A DNA stretch of 64,000 bases. It comes from Anaeramoeba ignava (lineage: Eukaryota; Metamonada; Anaeramoebidae). The DNA lies in assembly GCA_028826165.1 (NCBI GenBank), contig JAPDFW010000059.1, forward strand, positions 1,509,501 through 1,573,500. Reading direction: 5' to 3'. The notes below the pieces were generated by a model. It did no database searches. It was not told the origin of the DNA and worked only from the letters and a program-made list of their open reading frames with translations. Each line of letters starts with the position of its first letter. The stretch's first letter is position 1. A program made the translations under genes and the position numbers. Shown in pieces: positions 1 to 13,330 of the stretch.

Positions 1-426
1 TTTTTTTTTGTTTTTTTTGATTTTTTTTGGAAAGAGAATTAATAAAAGAAAGTAAAAGAAAATAATCCAAAAATATTATTTGAAATTAATTTTATTTTCT
101 AAAAAAGATCTCTTCATGTTTTTATTAGTTTTTTTTTTTTAAGAGATCTCCTTTTAATTTTTTTTTATTTTAATTAAAAAAATTTTTCCTAATTTGGTTT
201 TTTTTAATTAGATTTTAATTTATTTTTATTATTTAAAAAGAATTTTTAATAATAATTTTTAATTCCTTTTTTTTAAATTAAATTAAAAATTAATTAAAAA
301 AAATTTTTTTTATTTTTATTTTTATTTTTTTTTTTTTTTTTTATTTTTCTGTCAATTATTGAATTAAAAAATAAATTATAAAAACAAAAGCAAATCAAAT
401 TTTTTTTTTTATTTAAATCGTTATAA
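1..426. other. AT-rich upstream region without a recognised gene
   Basis: This stretch is mostly runs of T and A with no open frame of note. It precedes the start codon at 427 and presumably holds the promoter and 5' leader of the giant CH/PH gene. I see no RNA gene or clear regulatory motif in it. Confidence 0.6.
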
Positions 427-3400
427 ATGACTTCCAAAAATCTTGATGAATTATTTTATACATGGATTTCAGAATTAATAAAAGAAAATGTTTCTTCAGA
501 AACTCCTCGTAAAGATTTAATTAGGTTACTTTGTTTATGCATTAATAAAATATCCCCAGAAAATCTTTCTAAAAATAATATTACAAAGTAATTAAAATTT
601 CTTTCTTTCTTTCTTATTTTTTAAGATTTTAACCCCTTTTTTCCAATTAAATATTGAATTGAATATTGAATTAAATATTGAATTGAATATTGAATTGAAT
701 ATTGAATATTAAATTGAATATTGAATTGAATTGAATATTGAATTGAATTGAATTGAATATTAAATTGAATATTGAATATTAAATTGAATATTGAATATTG
801 AATTGAATATTGAATTGAATATTGAATTAAATTAAATATTGAATTGAATATTGAATATTGAATTGAATTGAAATTGAATATTGAATTGAATATTGAATTG
901 AATATTGAATATTGAATTGAATATTGAATTGAATGAAATTGAATTGAATGAATATTGAAATTTGAATATTGTATTGAATATTGAATTGAAAATATTGAAT
1001 TAAAATTGAATGAAATAAATTAAATGGAATATTGGGTAAATTGAAATTGGAATTGGAATTGAGTTGGAATTGAATTGAATTGAATAATTGAATTGGAATT
1101 GAAATTGAAATGAATCAAATTGAATTGAATAAAATTGAATTGAAATTGGATCGAATTGAATGAATTGAATATTGAATGGAATTGAAATTGAAATTGAAAT
1201 TGAATGGAATTGAAATTGGAATGAATCAAAAATTGAATTAAATATTGGAAATGAAAATTGAATATTGAAATTGAAGTGAAATTGAAAATTGAATGAATAT
1301 TGAATATTGAATATTGAATATTGAATTAAATTGAAATTGAATTGAATTGAATGAAATATTGAATTGAAATTGAATTGAATTGAATATTGAATTGAATATT
1401 AAAATTGAAATTGAATTGAAATGAAATTGAATTGAAATTGAATATTAAATTGAATATTGAATTAAATATTGAATTGAATATTAAATTGAATATTGAATTG
1501 AATTGAATATTGAATTGAATATTGAATATTAAATTGAATATTGAATTAAATATTGAATTAAATATTCAATATTGAATTGAATATTGAATATTGAATTAAA
1601 TTTGAATTGAATTAAAATTGAATTGAATTAAAATTTAATATTTTAAAAAACAAAACAGTGATCTTCAAGAAAATATTCAGTTATTGAATCAAGCAGCAGA
1701 AAATTTAGGGATTACAAAAGATGATCATCTTACCTTGGAGATACTTAATTCTGATGAATTTTTAGTTACATTAATCCCGTTAATTTGGCCTTTTGCCCAT
1801 ATAGCAAATAAAAAAGATAATTTCCCAAAATTACTTATTTATTCAAATGATAGTGATGACAGCAGTGATAATAGCGATATTAGTGATAGTGACAATAATG
1901 AAAACAATAATGAAAACAATAATGAAAACAATAATGAAAACAATAATGAAAACAATAATGAAAACAATAATGAAAACAATAATGAAAACAATAATGAAGA
2001 CAATAATGAAAACAATAATGAAAACAACAATAATAATAACAATAATATTAATAAATCTAAATCTAAATCTAAATCTAAATCTAAATCTAAATCTAAATCT
2101 AAATCAAAATCTAAATCAAAATCAAAATCAAAAGAAGAATCTAAATCTAAATCTAAATCTAAATCTAAATCTAAATCTAAATCTAAATCTAAATCTAAAT
2201 CAAAATCAAAATCTAAATCTAAATCTAAATCTAAATCCAAATCTAAATCTATATCTAAATCAGAACCAGAATCAACAACAGAGTCATCAGAATCTCAATC
2301 AAAATCAAAATCAAAAAGAATAATTCAAAACCAAAAACCACATTCAGAATCCTCCGAAGAATCAAAATCAAAATCAAAAGAAGAATCAAAATCTAAATCT
2401 AAATCAAAATCTAAATCAAAATCAAAATCTAAATCAAAAGAAGAATCTAAATCAAAAGAAGAATCTAAATCAAATCTAAAGAAAATCAAAATCAAAATCA
2501 AAATCAAAATCAAAAGAAGAATCTAAATCAAAATCTAAATCTAAATCTAAATCTAAATCAAAATCTAAATCTAAATCTAAATCAAAAGAAGAATCTAAAT
2601 CAAAAGAAGAATCTAAATCAAAATCTAAATCTAAATCTAAATCTAAATCAAAATCAAAAGAAGAATCTAAATCTAAATCAAAATCTAAATCTAAATCAAA
2701 ATCAAAATCAAAAGAAGAATCTAAATCTAAATCTAAATCAAAATCTAAATCAAAATCAAAATCAAAAGAAGAATCTAAATCTAAATCTAAATCTAAATCT
2801 GAATCTAAATCTAAATCAAAAGAAGAATCTAAATCTAAATCAAAATCTAAATCTAAATCTAAATCTAAATCTAAATCTAAATCTAAATCAAAAGAAGAAT
2901 CTAAATCTAAATCAAAATCAAAAGAAGAATCTAAATCTAAATCTAAATCAAAATCTAAATCTAAATCTAAATCTAAATCTAAATCTAAATCAAAATCTAA
3001 ATCTAAATCTAAATCTGAATCTAAATCAAAATCAAAATCTAAATCAAAATCAAAATCAAAATCAAAATCAAATTCAAATTCAAATTCAAATTCAAAATCA
3101 AAATCAAAATTCAAATTCAAATTCAAATTCAAAATCAGAATCAGAATTAGATACAGAATTAGATTTAGAAACGAATCAAAATAACGAAAATCAAATAATC
3201 GATAAGTCTAAAGACACAGAAACTCCAAACAATGAAAATCAAGAAAATGAAAATGAAAATCAAAATCAAAATCAAAATGAAAATGAAAATGAAAATGAAA
3301 ATGAAAATGAAAATGAAAAAGAAGAAAAACAAGTTACTATAAATTCTATATTCGATCTTCAAGTAGAAATATCAACACAAGAAGATGATTGGAAAGAAGA

Positions 3401-6400
3401 TGATGATGATCTGAATGATATCATTTCAACAAAAAAGAAAGTGGAAGAAGAAAGAAACCGAAAATTAGAAAGACTGAAAACACAACCAACAACAATAATA
3501 CCAAAAGGCACAAACATAAAAATCAATATCAACAAAGATATCGAAATTGAAACAACAGAATCGCCTCCAACAGAAAAACCACACACAAAAGTTGGATATT
3601 TTGGATTGGAAGAGGAATTCAATGAACTTGTTAAGGTTGTTCAAAGGAATTTTGCTCACAGTCACGCATCATTTAACGTTTTCATCATCCAGAATATTAA
3701 TCTCACACACATTCCGGCAACACTAACACTCAAACCAACACAATATAAAATATCAACACCTCCTCACAGCACGTTTAAAGAAGCCTATTTTGCCAAAAAC
3801 CTTGTTAATATCGAACGTATCCAAACAAACAAACAATTTCTTCTCAAAATCCACATCAACGAACAGTTTTATTTAATCATCGAATCACTTTCGCATCAAG
3901 AAGAATTCATAATTATGAAAACGTTCCAAATGTTTCAATATTATGGAATCACTGACTCAAAGATGACAATCGACGGCATGATTATTGGATCTGAGAACGA
4001 AATTGATTCCATAATTCTGCGAAATATTATCAATGGACTTGTTGAGTTTGAAGTTGATTTCAGCTATCTCAACAACCCAACCAAGTCTGCAATTCTGCGC
4101 GCAGAAAAGGGGAAAGTGACTATTGTGCCTTATGATCAAGAAGAACTGTTTGTTTTTACGTTGAAAGAAAAAGAGACAAAATTTTGGATCGAAAGAACTC
4201 ATAAGCTAAGTTTCAGAATTGAGAACAAGAAAAGGTGCGTCGCGAATTGTTACTATCATCTGCAAAACACAGCAGCAACAGGAAGTTGTGCTTAAGACAC
4301 TATTTAACTTCATTCATCTTGGAAAGGGACTTGAATTCGGATCGGACATTTTTGAGGATGATGATGGTTATGATGATTTTGATTACTTTCACAGACATGA
4401 TTCACTGGCTATCAAACGTTCGGAGCCGAAAAACATTGAGAATGAGGTGAAATCCCAGTTGATTGAAGAGCTTAAGCGTGGAGTTATAATATCGAATGTG
4501 CCGAATGTTTCTGGAAATCAAAATCAAAATCAAATTGAAAATCAAATTCAAATTGAAAATGAAAATGAAAATGAAAATGAAAATGAAAATGAAAATCAAA
4601 TTGAAATTGAAATTGAAATTGAAAATGCGAATCAAATTGAAAGTGAAAATGAAAATCAAAGTGAAAATCAAATTGAAAGTGAAAATCAAAATCAAAATCA
4701 AAATCAATTGAGGATTCATCGCACAAAAACATATGTAAGTGGAGGAGAAAATATTGTCAATTCATACGATCCAGAGCCACTTTATGTAATCAAGCAAAGT
4801 CCGCACACAAAAAAACAGCTTCGAGAATTTCTAGCTCATTATTATTTTTTCACACAGTTTTCTGAACAAGGCGAACCGCTCCTTATTCAAGATATTCCGC
4901 ATTCACCAATTTCAGACAACTCACGAATCAAATCACATGTGATAGAATTTGTTCACATGGAACAAAAAAGAATCATCAGTAGCAAACTAATCACTCATTT
5001 GCGGGATCGCCGCGCAAAATTCTTTGTGAGAATTCACGGAATAAAAACATATTTTGGAAGCATAAAACTCAATGTTGAGGATATCAAGATCAAACTGGGT
5101 CTGAAAAAAAACGAGTTGAAAAGCTTCACTAAGCTTTCATACAGCAATGAACAGAAGATATATCTGCATATTCTCGAGCCCGATAAGATGGTTCTTCAGC
5201 TGAATCCCGCAATTCGATTGACAATCTCGATGAAAAATGCGCTTGAAAGAGATGTTTTTGTGAATACTTATTTAATTTTTGCAAATTTCGATCTTTTCCA
5301 AGAAATCACCTCTTCAGAAAGTTTGTACGATACAGACTTCGTCTTTGCCATCACGCCAATGAAAAAAATCCAGAAAGTTCCCGAACAACAATATGATCCA
5401 CTTGAGAGCATATTCCAGTTCAATCCCAATGAATATACAGAAGAAAGCGAAAATACAGTAATAGACGATCCAAAAAAATTGTTATCATCGCAGTTCGATC
5501 ACGAAACCGAGTTCTACAGCAAGCACATTACGCGATACGAGGTGCTTGTGTACAACTCCTTTGATCGCTATGCGATGAATGCGGATATTGTTTTGAATAT
5601 CAACTATTTTTCTGTCAAGATCCGAGAACTAACCATTACCCGGAGATACAGTCCGTATTCAATGCTCATATTCGAGAACTCTCGCACGTTGAAATGCCGC
5701 TTCAATCTTGACGAGAAGATCTTCATCGTGCTGCATTTCGCAACTTTCGAAGCGCGAGTGGGGTTCTCCTTGGATTTTGAGAAGAAGCGAAAGGAATCAA
5801 CAACTGTGATGAATTTGTGGAATGAAGGCGAATCAAGAAAAGCATCTATTGAGTGCTTGATTTCAGCACAAGGAGAGTATATAGAAGGAAAGATCACGTT
5901 ATGCCGAGGATATTTCCGCATTGGATACAACTACATTCACCCTTATTTGATGCCCGGGTTTGATCAAGAAGAAATGATGACACAGGATTTTCTTAATGAA
6001 AATAACGATAATAGCAAAAATCAATCACAGATCAATAACGAGATGTCCCAGAACCAAACATACCCACGCAATCTGACAATAGAATACTCGACAAAGACAA
6101 AGGTCAAGATCAACAGGAAAATAAGCAGCGTTGTTCATCTTAAATTAGGATTTCCTTATATTGTCTTCTTGAAATTCAAAAGCGAACAAGAAGCACTTGA
6201 TTTCAAAACAATTTTCACAAGAAACAAGAACGAGTTTCTTTCGTTTACCACACAAGAGCACAAGCTTCTCACCACACTGCAAAAGACCCCTAACGAGTTC
6301 CAAGCTCTGGTTTCAATTGATAACTCAGATTTAGGATCTTCGCGTATTTTTGTGACTAATAATTTTCTTGTCATTTTGACAAGCACAAATGAATATTCGC

Positions 6401-9400
6401 GATATCAGATCCATTTGCTTGAAATGCTCACTCAACCTCCCCAAAGCATCGTTGAAAACCCAAGATCAATCATCAGAACAGTCTGGTTTCTGTTCCATTT
6501 CTCAAGAAAAAACTCAATGGAAATTGCAATTACATTCAAAGACAGTTCGCTCAAAAGAATGTTTCTAAACTCAATAGAAAAATACAATTTGCGGAAGAAT
6601 TTCCAACAGAACTTTATTGAGAAACCGCCTGAGGAACCCGACACGCTTTATTACATTGATTTCTATCTTGCAAACAAAAGATTTTTATCAGAAGGAACTC
6701 TTGAGCTTCTCGATAATCAAGTGGAAATCATCTTTGTGCCGAAAAGAGAGCTTGCTCCGCTCAGATATTCGTTCACAGAATTCGAGATCAGTAACATCAA
6801 CCAGTATCCAAATGTTTTGGAAGTCAAAATCGAAAAGGAAGATATTCATCTTCATTTTGAAAACGAAGAGAAAAAAAACACATTTGTTCGGTTTGTATCG
6901 CAAAAACCGCTCAAAATATCGCAAGCTTCATCCAACAAAGTCCCGAATCATTGAGTTCGGTGTAAGTCAGCCAGGAATTACTGATCAAGAAACTGATATC
7001 GGAACAAATATCACAACAGGTTTTGAACGACAAATCAAACAAGCAATTTCCGAAACTGACAAAGATGACCGCAAAGTAAATTCAGATGTCCAAAGCGACA
7101 AAGACAATCTCCCTCTCCAATCTAAAGATTCCGCAAAAGATATCGTCCAAATCCCTGACCCTCAATTGCCCTACTTCGAATTCTCTTTGAATATCATCGA
7201 TAAGAAATCAAACTCCTCCACATCACAGCCTTTCACAATCAAAGTCTTCGGCATAAGACTCATCGCAACAATCGTCGAATCAGGCATCTCGCAGGAATGG
7301 ATTATCGACGCAAATGCTTCTTTTATTATCCCAGAAAACACAAGAAAAACAGTCGAAATATTTCTTCCAAAAAACCATTTCGAATTGATTTTCTTCCAAT
7401 CAAAAGATCTCAGGAAATTCGTCGCTTTGTTCCAAATCATCAAACACACAAATTCTGTTTCTGGATACCGTGTTCTGTATATCACCACCGATGAGCGATT
7501 TAGTGCATTCATTGAGCCAGGAACATCAAATATTTTCTGTTCAATCGAGCCTTCAACTGAAAAGAAAATTTCGTATAAAAATTTAATGGTTGATCTTTCT
7601 CCTCACGAAAAAAACGTGATTGTCTTTGTTGATCAAAAAGAAAACCAGATCTTGTTCAAAGTTCAATGTTTATCTGAGCAGGATGCTGATGATATTATGC
7701 TCAAATGCCTCTATTTTAAGCATCTTAAATATCCAAGTCTCTTTTCTTCTATTCCCGATCCCAGATTATATGGCGATCTCGCTGACAAGAAACAACCTCC
7801 CCTTGACAAAAGAGATCATCCTGATCTTAGTGATGATGAATATTCAGACGAAAGCGATATGTATGGTGATGACAACGAGAACATCGAGCAAAAAGAAAAA
7901 TCTCCTCTAACGTTTTTTGAAATCCAAAATAATTTTACTTTTGATTTGGTTGACTTCACTAAAATTGATAATGATGAACTTCAATCAATCGAAATTGTTG
8001 ATACTCATCAATTCGAAATTGTGCTGTTCACTCCACATCAAACACTGGATTCCATTCTCCAATTCGAACCCAAATTGCTCACTATTACTCTTCAAAAACT
8101 TCCTTTTCCTTCTTTTTCTCGTCCCTATTCAAAGCATATTATCTTATATTCTGATTCTCAAAATGAAACTTACAAACTTTCTTTTGATCCCAAATTCAAA
8201 CGTGAATTTATTTTCAATCTCAAAAATTCTTCCGAAAAAGATCAATTTCTTCGACTTTTCTCGTTTTTCGTTTCTGATCTTGAACCAAAAAAACAAGATG
8301 ATTTTGATCTACAAGCAGAATCCGAATCTTCTGATGATTCAATTATAGAGGAAAAATCTAAAGAGATTGAAAAACCTCAAAATGAAATTAATCTATTATC
8401 TGATAATGACCAAGAACCAATTGATCAAAAATCTATTAAAAGTGAATCATCTGAAAATGAAGATGAACAAAAAATTGAAAATGAAAATGAAATTAAAGAT
8501 GAAAATGAAATTAAAGATGAACAAAAAATTGAAAATGAACAAAAAATTAAAAATGAAAATAAAATTAAAGATGAAAATAAAATTAAAGATGAAATCAAAG
8601 ATGAAAATAAAATTAAAGATGAAAATGAAATCAAAGATGAAAATGAAATTAAAGATGAAATACAAATTTCTGATAATAATATAAAATCATCAGATGATAA
8701 TCAATCAACAGACAGAATGAATTCCCAAAAAAATTCACAAGATCAAACAACTAATGAAAACAGTGCATTCAATTTATTGAATAAAATTGATTTTAATAAG
8801 GAAATTAAAGACCAAAGTGAAATGTATTCACATGAAAATACATCAAGTGATATTGATACAACAACTGCAGTTGAATCAAATCAAGAAATGGATCAACAAA
8901 TTGATGCAGATAAAGAAACAACAGAAAAAGAAACAAATGAACAAATATTGGAAAATGAAAATCAAAAAGAAACAACAGAAGATTTAGATGAAAAAGAAAA
9001 AGAAAAAGAAACAAATGAAAAAATATTGGAAAATGAAAATGAAAATGAAAAAGAAAAGAAACAAATGAAAAAATATTGGAAAATGAAAATGAAAATGAAA
9101 ATGAAAATGAAAATGAAAAAGAAAAAGAAACATTACAAGATTCAGATGAAAATGAAACAGAAACATTACAAGATTCAGATGAAAATGAAACAGAAACATT
9201 ACAAGATTCAAATGAAAAAGAAACAGAAACACCACAAGATTCAAATGAAAATAATGAAAATATTCAAAATGAAAAACCGGAATTAAAAGAAACATTCGAA
9301 GTCAAATTTGTTACTCATTCAAAAAAACTTAAACCAGGAAAAATTGAATTGAACTCAAAAAATCTTCTTTGTTTCATTCAAGAAAAACAAGTTGCAAACT

Positions 9401-9828
9401 TTAGCATGTCGGATCTTTCACTAAAACTTCGAGTATCAAAAAACAAGAAAGTGATCCAAATTCGAAATCAAAATGAAGAAGTAAATATTGTTTTTCCAGA
9501 TGAAAAAATTCAGAACGAATTTATTGATCTTTTCAAATCAACTCAACAACTTCCATATAGAGTAGTTGTTTTGCAAAGTTTTCTTCCTCAAATATCACAA
9601 ATAGTCTCAATAACAATTAAAGAAAAAGAATTACAAATATCAACAAATGAACAAATTTTTTCTTTTACTTTGAATTCAAATTCAAAAGTAATGGTTACTA
9701 AAAAGAGTGAATTAGTTGCAAAAGTTTCAATAACTGATGATAAGTCATTTATTTTCCGTTTTTCTTCTGAAAGTTTCAGAGAAAAATTTGCTATTGAATT
9801 CATCACTTCAACAAAATATTCAGATTAA
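427..9828 (+). CDS. Giant protein: N-terminal CH-like domain, low-complexity region, about 12 PH-like modules
   Basis: Exons 427-587 and 1659-9828 join in phase (AA|T) across a 1.07 kb repeat intron, giving about 2,770 residues. Residues about 5-110 look like a calponin-homology domain: TWISELI, then LCLCINKISPENL, then ENIQLLNQAAENLGI, then LIPLIWPF. Next come an acidic Asn-rich stretch and a Ser-Lys/Glu region of about 370 residues. From about residue 700 to the end there are roughly a dozen units of about 100 residues, each with several beta strands closed by an amphipathic helix, as in PH folds (for example KFFVRIHGIKTYFGSI and VVLKTLFNFIHLG). The frame changes near 2480, 3110, 4235, 6950 and 9055. 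The change at 9055 is a one-A deletion compared with the adjacent repeat copy at about 9000; the others also need a base gained or lost. A cytoskeleton or membrane scaffold role is inference. Codon use between 3.4 and 8 kb is less AT-biased than in the flanks. Confidence 0.7.
640..1645. repeat. Intron 1 tandem repeat, AATTGAATATTG-type
   Basis: Almost the whole 1,071 bp intron (588-1658) of the CH/PH gene is an irregular array of GAATT and GAATATT units. The donor is GTAATT and the acceptor is AAAACAG. Confidence 0.85.
2053..3130 (+). repeat. Coding hexamer array TCTAAA/TCAAAA (Ser-Lys)
   Basis: About 180 hexamers encode alternating Ser-Lys, broken by AAAGAAGAATCT units (KEES). Two frame changes lie in it. 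Near 2475 the pattern is short of bases in A runs. Near 3110 the pattern TCAAATTCAAAT has one extra A. Confidence 0.9.
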
Positions 9829-9977
9829 TTAATTAATTAATTTTTTTTTTTTCATTTTTTTCATTTTTCATTTTTTTCTTTTCCAAATTTTTTTTATCCT
9901 TTTTTTTGAAGAAAGAAATTTACTAAACAAACAAAAACAAAAACAAAAAAAAATTTTTTTTTTTAATCTTTTTTAAA

Positions 9978-12900
9978 ATGGAAGAATTTAACGAAATTTT
10001 AAATAATCAATTATCTTTATCAGAAATAAAACAAAATATTGTTTCAAAAACATTAAAAAATTCCAAAATAAGAAGTTTTATATGGAGTTTATTATTTGGA
10101 TGTTTTGGAGAAAATCCATCAAAAACAATTTTAAATGAAACTCTTCAAAATTCAAGAAAAAGATATGAAAATATTCGACAAAAATATTTAATAAATCAAG
10201 AAATTCCGAATTCAGAACAAAATTTTAGCAACAAAAAAACTCCAAAAATAACTGATTTAAGAAAAATTATTGTTTTGGATGTTTCAAGAACTTTACCTGG
10301 AAATGAATTTTTTGCTCAGAAACAAATTAGACAAAATATGGAAAATATTTTGATTCTTTATATTTATGAACATCAAATTAATCAAGGATATAAACAAGGA
10401 ATGCATGAACTTCTTGCTCCTATTATTTATGTTTATTCTCAAGATCTTGAAATTTCAATTAATGAAAAAATCGAAAATAAGTAAACAACAAAATTCATTT
10501 TAAATTAAAATTGAAATTAAAATTATAATTATAATTAAAATTAAAATTATAATTAAAATTAAAATTAAAATTAAAATTAAAATTAAAATTAAAATTAAAA
10601 TATAAAATTAAAATTAAAATTAAAATTAAAATTAAAATTTAAAATTAAAATTCAAAATTAAAATGAAAATTAAATTTAAATTAAAATTCATTTATAAAAT
10701 TAAAATAAAAAAATTTATAAAATTAAAATTAAAAATCAGTAAAATTAAAATTAAAATTAAAATTAAAATTAAAATTAAAATTAAAATTAAAATTAAAATT
10801 AAAATTAAAATTAAAATTAAAATTAAAATTAAAATTAAAATTAAAATTAAAATTAAAATTATAATTAAAATCGGATAAAAAATTAAAATTAAAGAAATAA
10901 CTTAGAAAATTCACAAGAATACTTCCTTTTTTTCGATACAAATTTTTTTGAACACACTTGTTTTCTAATTTTCGAAAAATTGATGAGAATAGCATCAAAA
11001 TTATTTATTAATCAACAACAACCATATTATAATCCACTTGCTATTTCTGTTAGTGATGAACTTGTCAAAAATAAATTCAAAAAAGATAAATCAGATATTG
11101 AAAGAAAAATGAAGAAAATTCAAAATATTTTACTTCGTTCTAAAGATCAAAAGCTTTTTAATCATTTAGATTTTTGGAAAATTGATCCTTATGTTTATTT
11201 GCTGTAAAATCTTCAATTTTAGTTGATTTTATATAGTTTTATTTAAATCAAAAATTTTATTAATATATAATTATTTTAGTCGATGGATTAGATTGTTATT
11301 TTTCAGAGAATTTCATTTAGAAGATGTTCTTCTTATTTGGGATGCAATTTTTGCTGATGAATCTCCACTTACTTTTGTAGAATATTTTTGTGTATCAATG
11401 TTGATATTTGTTAGAGAACAAAGTAAACAAGAAGAGAATAGAATTATTTAAAATATAATTATTTAAAAAATTATTAATTATTTAAAATATAATTAATTAT
11501 TTATTTAAAATATAATTAATTATTTATTTAAAATATAATAATTATTTATTTAAAATATAATTAATTATTTAAAATATAATCAATTATTTAAAATATAATC
11601 AATTATTTAAAATATAATTATTTAAAAATATAATCAATTATTTAAAATATAATCATTTATTTAAAATATAATTAATTATTTATTTAAAATTTAATCAATT
11701 ATTTAAAATATATTTAATTAATTATTTAAAATATAATCATTTATTTAAAATATAATCAATTATTTAAAATTAATCATTTATTTAAAATTAATCTCAATAT
11801 TCAATCCAAATTATATTTGAATTTTATATTTAGTTTTGCAATTTAATGACCAAAGTTCAATACTTAAAAGATTATTGAAATATCCACCAGTTGAAGATAT
11901 TTCAATTCTTATACAATCTGCAATTAAATTAAGAAATCCTAATTATAAAATGGCAAACGATTCTCAACAAGAAATTCCAAAAAATAAAAAACAAAAAAAC
12001 AACAAAAAAAATAAGAAAAAGCAAAAACAAAAAATCCAAGAAAATTCAAAACAAAAAATATTAATAAAACAAAAAATAAATGGAGAAAATATGAATCAAT
12101 CAGAAATAATTTCTGGTAAAATTAAAAATCCAATTACTGAAGCACAAAAAAATCCAATGAAAGTATCTCATCTTTCAAAAAGAAAGCAATTAGAATTTTT
12201 AACATCTCAAATTTCAAGCATGTCTTCAATTCAAATTGAATTAGCAAAAATGTTAGATCAAACAACTGACAGAATTCAAAGTTTTATTTGGGAAAATCTT
12301 ACGTAAAATAAATATTTAATAATAATAATATTTAATAATAATATTTAATAATAATATTTAATAATAATAATATTTAATAATAATAATATTTAATAATAAT
12401 AAATATTTAATAATAAATATTTAATAATAAATATTTAATAATAATATTTAATGTTTTTTTCTTTTTCTCCAAATTTTAATTTTTAGTGAAGATCAAATTC
12501 GATTAAATGATTCTATTTTTGTTGATATTGCTCGTCTTAAACAAATTAAAGATGTTTTATTTAATCGTTTAAATTTTGAATATATTTCTCAATATCCACC
12601 AAAAGAACAAAATAGAAAAGGACAAACTCGTTCATTTGTTTTAATCAATTCAGAAAGTGATAATTCTTTTGAAAAAAAAGAAGAAAATCAAAATCAAAAT
12701 CAAAATCAAAATCAAAATCAAATTCAAAATCAAATTGAAAAAAAAGAAGAAAATCAAAATCAAAATCAAAATCAAAATCAAAATCAAAATCAAAATCAAA
12801 ATCAAATTCAATTTGAAAATCAAAATCAAAATCAAAATCAAAATCAAAATCAAAATGAAAATGAAAATGAAAATCAAAATCAAAATCAAAATCAAAATCA

Positions 12901-13293
12901 AAATCAAAATCAAAATGAAAATGAAAATGAAAATGGAAATGAAATCAAATTCAAAATCAAAATCAAATTGAAAATGAAAATGAAAATGAAAATGAAAATG
13001 AAAATGAAAATGAAAATGAAAATGAAAATCAAAATCAAAATCAATTTGAAAATGAAAATGAAAATCAAAATCAAATTCAAAATCAAAATCAAATTCAAAA
13101 TGAAAATGAAAATCAAATTCAAAATGAAAATGAAAATGAAAATGAAAATCAAAATCAAAATCAAAATCAAAATCAATTTGAAATTGAAAATGAAAATCAA
13201 AATGAAAATGAAATTCAAAATCAAAATCAATTTGAAAATCAAAATCAAAATCAAATTCAAAATCAAAATCAAAATAGGTTTGAAAAGAAATAA
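9978..13293 (+). CDS. TBC1D5: TBC1D5-like Rab GTPase-activating protein
   Basis: Exons 9978-10480, 10906-11203, 11280-11422, 11834-12302 and 12487-13293 give about 740 residues. The TBC domain is clear: SKIRSFIWSLLFG, the motif GYKQGMHELLAPI seen in TBC1D5, then the arginine-containing RWIRLLFFREFHLEDVLLIWD. This family acts on Rab7 with retromer at endosomes. The C-terminus is a long Asn-Gln/Glu-Asn tract. Two defects show. The exon 1-2 junction is one base out of phase, although exon 2 clearly encodes EHTCFLIFEKLMRIA in another frame. One A also appears to be missing near 12940, because only then does the tract stay Asn-Glu/Asn-Gln and end at TAA 13291-13293; without the correction the stop is at 13345. 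The stop is 37 bp from the convergent VPS53 stop. Confidence 0.88.
10500..10895. repeat. TBC1D5 intron 1 repeat, (AAAATT)n
   Basis: Intron 10481-10905 is dominated by a near-perfect AAAATT hexamer run between about 10741 and 10860. Confidence 0.85.
11445..11800. repeat. TBC1D5 intron 3 repeat, ATTATTTAAAATATA-type
   Basis: Intron 11423-11833 is filled by irregular copies of ATTATTTAAAATATAATTA. The short fourth intron (12303-12486) instead has AATATTTAATAAT units. Confidence 0.8.
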
Positions 13294-13330
13294 AGATTTA
13301 AAAATTTTATTTGAAAAATTTTTTTCAAGT

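Noticed and set aside
1839-3132. Long minus-strand reading frames rich in Asp, Leu and Phe
   Set aside because: They are the antisense of the Ser-Lys hexamer array and carry no independent signal.
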